Assembly (NCBI GenBank): GCA_945787595.1
Contig: CALZJV010000651.1
Span: forward strand, 1-5,660
Length of the DNA stretch: 5,660 nucleotides
Direction: 5' to 3'
From: an uncultured Desulfobacterales bacterium
GTDB lineage: Bacteria > Desulfobacterota > Desulfobacteria > Desulfobacterales > JAFDCJ01
The notes beneath the pieces were generated by a model. The model did not search any database. It was not told the DNA's origin and saw nothing but the letters and a program-made list of their open reading frames with translations. Shown one piece after another: positions 1 through 4,144 of this stretch. A program made the position numbers and the translations under genes. Every line of letters starts with the position of its first letter. Positions within the stretch are counted from its first letter, which is position 1.

Positions 1-217
1 TCTAAGTGCTGCGTATGCCGCACCCCATAAAACCCGCTTTTAAAGATAGGAAAAGAATCAAGGTAGAACGGCCAGTTACCCAACCGCTGGTTGTTCTTCA
101 AGTCGTGCAGACATCCGCCCATGTATTTATGACCTGGTAATTTAGCTCTCCCAACAGAACTAGTGTTGTTCCATCAGGAGACAGGCATGTAGAATTTGAG
201 GTGACGATAAAAATTAA
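1..217. other. No confident gene; possible gene relic
   Basis: This stretch lies beyond the terminator at 219-255 and has no gene I can support. On the minus strand one frame is open from 173 to the window edge, with an ATG at 122-120 and only a weak AGG upstream. It reads MGGCLHDLKNNQRLGN and then an aromatic-rich run. A second minus frame just upstream contains LSPDGTTLVLLGE, which resembles a strand motif of beta-propeller or WD40-like repeats, and it ends in TGA. Two overlapping protein-like frames that do not connect would fit a frameshifted remnant. They are too short to name a family, and chance is a fair alternative. Confidence 0.2.
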
Positions 218-218
218 A

Positions 219-255
219 AAAGCCCCCAAAGGGTATAAACACCCTCTGAGGCTTT
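219..255 (-). terminator. Intrinsic terminator after the 531-818 gene
   Basis: AAAGCC at 219-224 pairs with GGCTTT at 250-255. AGGGT at 230-234 pairs with ACCCT at 241-245, leaving a 6-nt loop and a small internal bulge. Read on the minus strand the hairpin is followed by a run of T residues and then AATTTTTA, which is the layout of a rho-independent terminator. It lies about 275 bp past the stop of the 531-818 gene and is the first such signal downstream of it. Confidence 0.65.
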
Positions 256-530
256 AATTTGGCACCTTCTGGAATCCCCTTTTCATGGTTTTCCCCAGCA
301 GGATGTAAAGGTTTTTAGATTATTAGGGGGTTAGTTTTTTGGCCTGGGGAGGTTAGTTTTCGATCAAGCGAGAGCAGATGAAAAGCGTGCTTAAAGAGAT
401 TCCGGGTTCAAGGACCGGTTCGGTTGGAGCAATACGTTTCGGTTTGGCCATCTGCTAACTTATGGGAAATGGTTTGGGTTGTCAAGGAATTACTTGGAAG
501 TACTACTATGTAGTGATTTAGGTTAAACTG
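256..530. other. Spacer with no confident gene
   Basis: This is the 3' flank between the 531-818 gene and its terminator. It holds a 32-codon minus-strand frame at 451-353 (MAKPKRIAPTEPVLEPG...) that lacks a good ribosome-binding site and follows an in-frame TAG closely, so I do not call it a gene. An 8-bp inverted pair, AGCAGATG at 372-379 and CATCTGCT at 449-456, brackets most of that frame. A short near-repeat, GGTTAGTTTT, occurs near 329 and 351. Confidence 0.3.
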
Positions 531-818
531 TCAGCCGCCAAGGACATTGAGGCGGGAGTGGATCATTTGGTATTCGATGGAGTCTTTAGGCCAGGCTTCC
601 AGCTCGTGCTCTAAAAATTCGCGTTCGGCTGCGTAGTCGGTGAAAGGCTTGCCCTGGATTTTTTGCCGGTGATGGCCGTTCGTGATTTCAAAGTGCCGGA
701 TAAAGTGGTTATATACGAGTCCTACGATTATTTCGGAAATAGTTTCGGCGGTGTATTTGCTCATGTACTCCAAATATTTTACCGTGTAGTCGGGCAGGGT
801 GATGGCGAGGTCTTGCAT
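531..818 (-). CDS. Small protein with a ribbon-helix-helix-like N-terminus
   Basis: This is a 95-aa protein. Residues 3-8 (DLAITLP) would form the short DNA-contacting strand. Residues about 10-21 and 25-40 (ETISEIIVGLVYNHF) would form the two helices of a ribbon-helix-helix fold as in CopG/Arc-type repressors, where a pattern of ITLP, a hydrophobic helix, then S/T-x-SE-I-I is typical. The C-terminal half is charged (a helix around FLEHELEAWP) and I do not recognise it. The ATG at 818 has AGGGA at 830-826, 7 nt upstream, a usable but weak Shine-Dalgarno. The gene stands alone on the minus strand, with an unassigned structured region upstream and a terminator downstream at 219-255. If the fold is right it may be a DNA-binding regulator or an orphan antitoxin. 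No toxin gene lies beside it. The fold call is inference from pattern only. Confidence 0.72.
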   Translation of the reverse strand: MQDLAITLPDYTVKYLEYMSKYTAETISEIIVGLVYNHFIRHFEITNGHHRQKIQGKPFTDYAAEREFLEHELEAWPKDSIEYQMIHSRLNVLGG

Positions 819-1120
819 GGGGTTTTCCCTGGTTTATCTGCTATAGTAGCCGATATTGGCAGCTGATAATTACGTTGAGGGTTTGGTGAGACGGCGCCAC
901 ACACATGTCGGCGCTCCTGATAACAGGATTGAGGCTCTTTATAAAGAGTATGTCCTGACGCCCAAGGACAAAGGCATGAACCTGGAACTTGGACCCGATA
1001 TCACCGTCTCACCAGACAGCAAGTTATCATATCTCTCGGGCTGCGGCAACGGGATTTTTTGCTGGTTAGACTCCGTAATCCCGAGCATTCGGGATATGGC
1101 GGGACTGACGGGGAAAATTC
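819..1120. other. Unassigned region with nested inverted repeats
   Basis: TGGTGAGACGG at 884-894 is the exact inverse of CCGTCTCACCA at 1004-1014. Inside lie small hairpins: CGCC/GGCG (895-898 with 910-913), CCTG-ATAA-CAGG (916-927), the perfect 14-bp palindrome CTCTTTATAAAGAG (935-948), and GTCCT/AGGAC (952-956 with 965-969). Further on, CGGGATT and AATCCCG (about 1050-1083) and TCCCGA/TCGGGA (about 1078-1093) offer mutually exclusive pairings. The plus strand is open from 856 to 1167 and its codons are rich in third-position G or C, with a propeller-like phrase TVSPDSKLSYLSG. However, that frame runs into the terminator and has no clear ribosome-binding site. A structured RNA, a leader of the 531-818 gene and a gene relic all remain possible. 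Confidence 0.3.
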
Positions 1121-1156
1121 AAAAGGGCAGCCTCACGTTTATCTGGCTGCCCTTTT
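1121..1156 (-). terminator. Strong intrinsic terminator, potentially bidirectional
   Basis: AAAAGGGCAGCC at 1121-1132 and GGCTGCCCTTTT at 1145-1156 form a perfect 12-bp stem with a 12-nt loop. The A/T ends of the stem supply a U tract in either direction. On the minus strand it closes the 1262-1811 operon, 106 bp past its last stop. It could also stop plus-strand transcription arriving from the 819-1120 region. Confidence 0.88.
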
Positions 1157-1261
1157 ATAAAATGTAGCCTCCTGCCTCTTGGGATGGCTTTGAACTCGGG
1201 GGTATTTTATGGTCTTGTGGGCTGGTTTGTCAATAGGAAACGTGGTTAATTATCTCCCGTG

Positions 1262-1498
1262 TTATTTGACTCCGAATTTGTACCTGGCTTTCTGGCGGAT
1301 GGTTTTCAATTCGCCTTCGAGCCGTCGTATCTCATAATCAAACTCTTGGAAGCATACACATTTCGGTGTAATGAAATGCCGCTCTTTTCCGGTAGATCTT
1401 TCAGTCGAGCAATTTTTTATATAAATCAGCGCATCGGACGGACCCGGGAACTTCGGGTCTGGTTTTCGGAAGTCAATGTCTAATGTGTATGTGGCCAT
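1262..1498 (-). CDS. Hypothetical 78-aa protein, second gene of a pair
   Basis: I do not recognise this protein. The start is set by the sequence: AAAAGGAGG at 1512-1504 lies 5 nt before the ATG at 1498-1496, giving MATYTLDIDF. A longer frame from 1531 would overlap the upstream gene and place this Shine-Dalgarno inside the coding region, so I reject it. The N-terminal half is beta-like, with a proline-rich turn (RKPDPKFPGP, residues 11-20) followed by ALIYIKN. Cysteines occur at residues 30, 47 and 49. Residues about 51-72 (QEFDYEIRRLEGELKTIRQK) form a charged amphipathic helix that could pair or bind a partner. It begins 13 nt after the stop of the 99-aa gene, so the two are surely co-transcribed, and the 1121-1156 terminator follows. 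Confidence 0.75.
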   Translation of the reverse strand: MATYTLDIDFRKPDPKFPGPSDALIYIKNCSTERSTGKERHFITPKCVCFQEFDYEIRRLEGELKTIRQKARYKFGVK

Positions 1499-1503
1499 GG
1501 CTG

Positions 1504-1512
1504 CCTCCTTTT
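1504..1512 (-). promoter_or_regulatory. Shine-Dalgarno that decides the 1262-1498 start
   Basis: The minus strand reads AAAAGGAGG here, a near-full complement of the 16S rRNA 3' end, 5 nt before ATG 1498. Its first base overlaps the stop codon (TAA at 1514-1512) of the upstream gene. This argues for the 78-aa product over the 89-aa extension. Confidence 0.85.
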
Positions 1513-1811
1513 TAAGCGAAAAAACGGTCAATTTCTAAATGATAATATTCCAGCGTATGGCTTTTAAGGATTTCCTTAAGCCCGGAAAAATCACCGTTGA
1601 GCCATTTTTGAACTAATTCACGAAATTCGACAATATTGAGCTGAAGCCGGCGGGTGCAGACCTCACGAATAGTGTTTCGATGGACGCCATAAAACTTTTC
1701 TGAAGTCTTAAAGGCTCGCCGGGCCTCATCAATGTTGTTTTGGTACTTAAGGTATTTTTCTGACTCGATTATTTTGAAATCGATCTGATACCCGCCCCAA
1801 AACCGGGCCAT
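1512..1811 (-). CDS. Hypothetical 99-aa protein, possible helix-turn-helix
   Basis: I do not recognise the family. Residues about 28-56 (EARRAFKTSEKFYGVHRNT and then IREVCTRRL) have the rhythm of a helix-turn-helix: a helix, a GVHRNT-type turn, then a basic second helix. This resembles DNA-binding segments in which a Y-GV-x-RNT-I turn leads into the recognition helix. The rest (VEFRELVQKWLNGDFSGLKEILKS) is predicted helical. No membrane segment or signal peptide is present. The ATG at 1811 has only a distant CAGG upstream, so the start is less certain. The frame stays open for 16 more codons upstream to a TAA but contains no ATG, GTG or TTG. It is the first gene of a two-gene operon with the 78-aa gene, behind a leader of about 250 nt. 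The DNA-binding role is inference. Confidence 0.72.
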   Translation of the reverse strand: MARFWGGYQIDFKIIESEKYLKYQNNIDEARRAFKTSEKFYGVHRNTIREVCTRRLQLNIVEFRELVQKWLNGDFSGLKEILKSHTLEYYHLEIDRFFA

Positions 1812-1945
1812 GGCCGCGGAAACCTGCGGGGGCTTTTCGGCAAGCTGAAAGGGCTTGATTTAAAGTGGCTATCTTGTTCGGAGAGTGAAAGAAAAATCCC
1901 GGTTGCTTGGTCCCCCGTTCTGTTCCCAGGTCGAGGGAAAACCCG

Positions 1946-1964
1946 GCTGTGAAAAAATCACAGC
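1946..1964 (-). other. Hairpin overlapping a minimal frame
   Basis: GCTGTGA (1946-1952) and TCACAGC (1958-1964) form a perfect 7-bp stem with a 5-nt all-A/T loop. On the minus strand the first arm contains the CTG-TGA end of the minimal frame, so a ribosome stopping there would melt the stem. After the hairpin the minus strand reads CGGGTTTTCCC, which is not a good U tract, so this is not an obvious terminator. Confidence 0.5.
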
Positions 1965-1990
1965 ATAAATCTCCTCTTATTTTTTTCTAT
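1958..1990 (-). other. Leader micro-frame, ATA-initiated or ATG-CTG-TGA
   Basis: AAAGGAGGTG at 2004-1995 ends 4 nt before an ATA codon (1990-1988), the normal spacing for a start. From ATA the frame codes IEKNKRRFML and ends at TGA 1960-1958. Within it a second AGGAG (1975-1971) sits 4 nt before ATG (1966), so the same TGA also closes a two-codon frame, Met-Leu. ATA is a very rare start. Either only the minimal frame is translated, or an original ATG was lost. Past the TGA the frame stays open to a TAA at 1771, which could be a decayed short gene. Confidence 0.3.
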
Positions 1991-2035
1991 GCTGCACCTC
2001 CTTTCTCGGGTCTTGCTCTCCCGACTTAAAGAATT

Positions 2036-2055
2036 TTGCGCTTCAAGAAGCGCAA
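2036..2055. repeat. 8-bp-stem hairpin near the leader 5' end
   Basis: TTGCGCTT at 2036-2043 and AAGCGCAA at 2048-2055 pair perfectly around a CAAG loop. It would sit in the first 35 nt of the operon mRNA, where it could protect the 5' end. As DNA it is also a plausible protein-binding palindrome. Confidence 0.5.
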
Positions 2056-2074
2056 TACATTCTAACTAATAGAT

Positions 2075-2105
2075 ATTATACTCAAAGTCAAGACTTCAAG
2101 TTCAA
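2075..2105 (-). promoter_or_regulatory. Candidate sigma-70 promoter for the 1262-1811 operon
   Basis: On the minus strand TATAAT (2080-2075) is a perfect -10 box, with TTGAAC (2105-2100) 19 bp upstream as the -35. The spacer is slightly long. A TTGACT also lies between them, and with a 17-bp spacer it would point to a weaker TAGTTA box. Transcription would start near 2068. Confidence 0.5.
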
Positions 2106-2500
2106 ATGCCGGATTTTAGAAATAAATTCAAGAATAGGGTTGTTATCATTAGCTTTTTAGTCCTCTCATATCCTCGTGAAGACATTTGACGAATATCACA
2201 GAATTGTCGGAACGGCAGATATATTGAGATTATCTAAGTTCAGAGAAAAGTTATGATATGCTCTAAATTTGCCTCAAATTTAGAAAGATTCCTGGCGGTA
2301 GATTTCTTGCCACTATCGTAACCTGCTGAAAATGTAGGATTTCAAATGGATATCATAAAATTTTAGGTGATGTCAAAAGCTAAGATTGATAGCAGAAAAC
2401 AACATCTCAGCCTTGAAATCTGGCAAATATGATATCTTAAATTTTAGCGGTCCCTGATAATTCCAACTTTGTTGGAGAGAAATATGTACTTCACTAAAAA
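2106..2500. other. AT-rich spacer with repeats, no gene
   Basis: No coding frame is convincing here. The spacer holds the left copy of the 92-bp repeat and three of the five TATGATAT sites. It also has a short direct repeat: GATATCATAAAATTTTAG at 2349-2366 and GATATCTTAAATTTTAG at 2431-2447. Nested inverted pairs occur between them (GATTTCAA 2338-2345 with TTGAAATC 2413-2420, and GATGT 2369-2373 with ACATC 2402-2406). A small hairpin CCAAC-TTT-GTTGG lies near 2463-2475. Confidence 0.5.
2220..2311 (+). repeat. Diverged direct repeat, left copy
   Basis: This copy aligns to 3869-3959 with one single-base gap and roughly 70% identity by hand count. Conserved blocks are TATATTGA at its start, the exact 18-mer TTATGATATGCTCTAAAT (2251-2268), AAATTT (2276-2281), and ATTTCTTGCC at its end (2302-2311). 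The two copies flank the 2653-3474 gene in the same orientation. Confidence 0.7.
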
Positions 2501-2504
2501 TTAT

Positions 2505-2534
2505 AAAAGGCAGGGTATTGTTGCCCTGCCTTTT
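2505..2534 (-). terminator. Terminator of the 2653-3474 gene
   Basis: AAAAGGCAGGG (2505-2515) and CCCTGCCTTTT (2524-2534) make a perfect 11-bp stem with an 8-nt loop. On the minus strand the hairpin is followed by TATAATTTTTAG, extending the U-rich tract supplied by the stem end. It lies 119 bp past the stop of the exported-protein gene. Confidence 0.85.
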
Positions 2535-2652
2535 AGTTTGTTGGTCAAATGCATTTGGGATTATGAAATATTTATCGATATAACAAGACTCATAAACCCA
2601 GCACTATTTTGTCGCTGTAAATATGTAAAAAACTGCAGAAATTTCAATCAGT

Positions 2653-3474
2653 TTAATCCTCAGGCAGAATACAGGCCACGTCCGTACAGAAAAAAGTCTC
2701 TGCGATGGTCTGGTTGCCGTTCTCCGCTATGGCCAACACCTCGTACTTGTAAACTGAGTTAGGTGAGACGAATTCCTCCGGAAGCGTCACCTGATTATCA
2801 TCGTCCTCGGCTTCGAGAAAAATGCTAAATTCCTTTTCGGTTTCTAGGTTCTCGACGATGACCTGATAGGCTTCAATTTCAATTTCATCTTCTTCTAGCT
2901 CTGAGCACTCCTCAGCAGCGTTATCCAACTTATTTTCAACGGCCTCCCAACTGATGACGACGGGGTCATCACTATCAACTATAGCTCCCTCGGCAGGCGA
3001 AAGCATTTCAGGTGCGCAAGGGAGGTCGTGTGACAGCATTGCCGAGCCTTTCAGCCATTTTCTCTCGACCGACCGACCTATAAACTTATATTTCCCCTCA
3101 GGGAAAAGGGCAAGGATTTCTAAGAGGCTCATATCTTCCCAATTTGGCTCATTGCTCTCTGAAAAAAGCTCTGTAAGGCCGAAATTTTTCAAATTCCCTT
3201 TGGCTTTAATGTCGAAGAGCAATCTCCAGTTGGGGTCTCTAATCTTTATCATATTCCAGGGGTCTCCATCAGTGAAAACTTGAATGCCTGTGTCTTCATC
3301 TGAAAAGTTCGTCTCGAAAATAATCTTCGCCTCCAATTCTCCCCACTCTCCCCAAGCTAAAACGTCTGGAACAGCAGCCCCCCAAACAAGGGCGAGCATC
3401 GGCGCCAGAAAAAATACAAACAACTGCAGGTGTTTCATCTTGTTGATTGATTTTTTAACCTTTGCTGATAACAT
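2653..3474 (-). CDS. Exported acidic protein with a fibronectin-III-like C-terminus
   Basis: This is a 273-aa protein. Residues 1-15 are lysine-rich and 16-36 hydrophobic (LQLFVFFLAPMLALVWGAAV). The VLA at 38-40 gives a good signal-peptidase-I site before WGEWGE, so export to the periplasm or beyond is likely. Residues about 46-150 form one domain with DTGIQVFTDGDPWN, an I-x-DPN-x-R phrase, GLTELFSESNEP and LALFPEGKY, typical of a beta-rich secreted module. From about residue 157 (LSPAEGAIVDSDDPVVISWE) the opening resembles a fibronectin type III domain, continuing with EAYQVIVENLETEKEF and VYKYEVLAIAENGNQT to the end. It contains a very acidic insert (ECSELEEDEIEIE). Cysteines at 153, 190, 263 and 268 could form disulfides. 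AAAGGAGG lies 5 nt before the ATG, fixing the start over the internal Met13. It is a single-gene unit with its own terminator and is flanked by direct repeats. Its function is unknown, with a binding or surface role plausible. Confidence 0.88.
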   Translation of the reverse strand: MLSAKVKKSINKMKHLQLFVFFLAPMLALVWGAAVPDVLAWGEWGELEAKIIFETNFSDEDTGIQVFTDGDPWNMIKIRDPNWRLLFDIKAKGNLKNFGLTELFSESNEPNWEDMSLLEILALFPEGKYKFIGRSVERKWLKGSAMLSHDLPCAPEMLSPAEGAIVDSDDPVVISWEAVENKLDNAAEECSELEEDEIEIEAYQVIVENLETEKEFSIFLEAEDDDNQVTLPEEFVSPNSVYKYEVLAIAENGNQTIAETFFCTDVACILPED

Positions 3475-3479
3475 AATTT

Positions 3480-3487
3480 CCTCCTTT
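3480..3487 (-). promoter_or_regulatory. Strong Shine-Dalgarno of the 2653-3474 gene
   Basis: The minus strand reads AAAGGAGG, 5 nt before ATG 3474. It confirms the first ATG rather than the internal ATG before the hydrophobic signal core. Confidence 0.85.
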
Positions 3488-3697
3488 GTTTGCGATTTGT
3501 CGGCACTCCATAAGATGGCGTACCTATGAAAAAAAGTATTTTATGCTGCTCTATCGGCTAAAAATTGAAGTCTATGATATGCGGGTCGTTTCTAAAACGC
3601 CTCTTTGGACTCAAATAGATATGGTGCATGGAATTTTCTAATAATCAAAAATCCAATCAACAGAATGCTTAGACCTCGCTTTTGAGTATAAGCAGCA

Positions 3698-3741
3698 AAC
3701 ATTATCAGAAGATTGCCCCAACATTATCATTTGGTAATGTT
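3698..3741. promoter_or_regulatory. Operator-like cluster of three AACATTATCA boxes
   Basis: AACATTATCA occurs at 3698-3707 and again at 3720-3729, 22 bp apart, which is two helical turns. An inverted near-copy, TGGTAATGTT, occupies 3732-3741 and forms a palindrome with the middle box across 2 bp. Seven T residues follow at 3746-3752. The cluster lies immediately upstream of, and abuts, the -35 box of the plus-strand promoter. A repressor or activator site fits best. A weak plus-strand terminator is the alternative. Confidence 0.45.
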
Positions 3742-3750
3742 CGGATTTTT

Positions 3751-3778
3751 TTGAAACATATCAATAAGGGAATATAAT
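3751..3778 (+). promoter_or_regulatory. Near-consensus plus-strand promoter with no gene behind it
   Basis: TTGAAA at 3751-3756 and TATAAT at 3773-3778 are separated by 16 bp, giving 11 of 12 consensus positions. Transcription would start near 3785 and run through the 3852-3871 hairpin and the right-hand repeat toward the 3' end of the recombinase gene. Only a six-residue frame (ATG near 3800, MSLALAN) follows. The product could be a small RNA or an antisense transcript. In AT-rich DNA such matches also arise by chance. Confidence 0.4.
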
Positions 3779-3851
3779 TGCTTTAGAGACTAATCCAGAA
3801 TGAGTTTAGCTTTGGCTAACTAATATTGGGTTTCATCTTGCCGTCAAAATA

Positions 3852-3871
3852 ATACCTTCAAGTGAAGGTAT
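3852..3871. repeat. 9-bp inverted repeat hairpin
   Basis: ATACCTTCA (3852-3860) and TGAAGGTAT (3863-3871) are exact inverses separated by 2 bp. A second inverted pair, TTGCCG near 3838-3843 and CGGCAA at 3891-3896, brackets it. The right arm overlaps the start of the right-hand 92-bp repeat, whose left counterpart lacks this hairpin. Confidence 0.5.
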
Positions 3872-3959
3872 ATTGAAATAATCTGAAAATCGGCAATATT
3901 TATGATATGCTCTAAATCAGCCCTAAATTTGACGTATCTCCGGTTTCACATTTCTTGCC
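3869..3959 (+). repeat. Diverged direct repeat, right copy
   Basis: This is the partner of 2220-2311. It shares the 18-mer TTATGATATGCTCTAAAT (3900-3917), AAATTT (3925-3930) and the terminal ATTTCTTGCC (3950-3959). Similarity ends at 3959, exactly where the 13-bp inverted repeat begins at 3960. Confidence 0.7.
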
Positions 3960-4090
3960 TTATGTCCTCAATCCACTTATCCTATTGAAATTAATATAAA
4001 ATATTGGAAAGGGGGTGGAAAACGATAATAACAATATTAACAGCAAGTTACAATAGATTTTACAAATTTGCAAATTTATTGAGGACATAA
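3960..4090. mobile_element. 131-bp segment with perfect 13-bp inverted ends (MITE-like)
   Basis: TTATGTCCTCAAT at 3960-3972 is the exact inverse of ATTGAGGACATAA at 4078-4090. The interior is AT-rich and non-coding, and it includes a perfect 14-bp palindrome AAATTTGCAAATTT (4064-4077) abutting the right end. If TA is a duplicated target, the ends would be TGTCCTCAAT...ATTGAGGACA, as in small non-autonomous elements moved by transposases that target TA. It could instead be a terminal or binding region used by the neighbouring recombinases. No transposase is encoded in it. Confidence 0.45.
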
Positions 4091-4144
4091 TAATCTTGGT
4101 ATCTGCGCACCCCTTCTTATCTGATTCAGATACAAACCAGCGTA

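Larger units (their letters stand above)
1812..2074 (-). promoter_or_regulatory. Long leader of the 1262-1811 operon
   Basis: If transcription starts just below the candidate promoter at 2075-2105, the mRNA has a leader of about 250 nt. In order it carries a hairpin TTGCGCTT/AAGCGCAA (2036-2055), a 10-nt anti-Shine-Dalgarno complement AAAGGAGGTG, a short frame, the hairpin at 1946-1964, and then a stretch of little structure up to the ATG at 1811. No known riboswitch or attenuator class is recognisable to me. Confidence 0.4.
3535..4144. other. Long AT-rich spacer, no gene
   Basis: No gene of useful length is visible on either strand. The minus-strand promoter of the exported-protein gene should lie here but I cannot place it with confidence; TAAAAT near 3543-3538 is a weak -10 candidate. 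The spacer contains a plus-strand promoter with adjacent palindrome, a hairpin, the right copy of the 92-bp repeat, and a 131-bp segment with 13-bp inverted ends. An inverted pair GTATCTG (4099-4105) and CAGATAC (4129-4135) lies just past the recombinase stop but lacks a U tract. Confidence 0.5.

Noticed and set aside
400..425. tRNA T-arm-like CCGGGTTCAAGGACCGG
   Set aside because: There is no matching acceptor, D or anticodon arm around it on either strand.
663..866. Plus-strand frame antisense to the 531-818 gene
   Set aside because: The minus-strand frame has a better start and a recognisable fold pattern, so this is a shadow frame.
884..1014. Retron ncRNA or integron attC site
   Set aside because: The closing stem recalls both, but no reverse transcriptase is nearby, and the attC core motifs RYYYAAC and GTTRRRY are absent.
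1499..1531. N-terminal extension of the 78-aa protein to 89 residues
   Set aside because: It would overlap the 99-aa gene by 20 bp and bury a perfect Shine-Dalgarno placed for the internal ATG.
1769..1990. Selenocysteine readthrough at the TGA at 1960-1958
   Set aside because: The frame stays open past TGA and a hairpin is present, but the TGA is inside the stem. There is no SECIS-like apical G-G-U-C or bulged U, and the downstream peptide looks non-coding and overlaps the next gene.
2036..2055. Terminator call for the TTGCGCTT/AAGCGCAA hairpin
   Set aside because: Neither side has a run of T residues, and it lies just downstream of a good promoter.
2469..2762. Plus-strand frame of 97 codons overlapping the exported-protein gene
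   Set aside because: It crosses the 2505-2534 terminator and then lies antisense to the 3' end of a well-supported gene. Its sequence is not protein-like.
3475..3580. Cyclic-di-GMP or other known riboswitch upstream of the exported-protein gene
   Set aside because: I looked for the GEMM core (GACGCAAAGCCA-like) and found only GCCGACAAATCGCAAAC, which lacks the conserved core and helices.
884..4090. Equal 131-bp lengths of the 884-1014 and 3960-4090 inverted-repeat segments
   Set aside because: The ends, interiors and base composition are unrelated, so the equal length is treated as coincidence.
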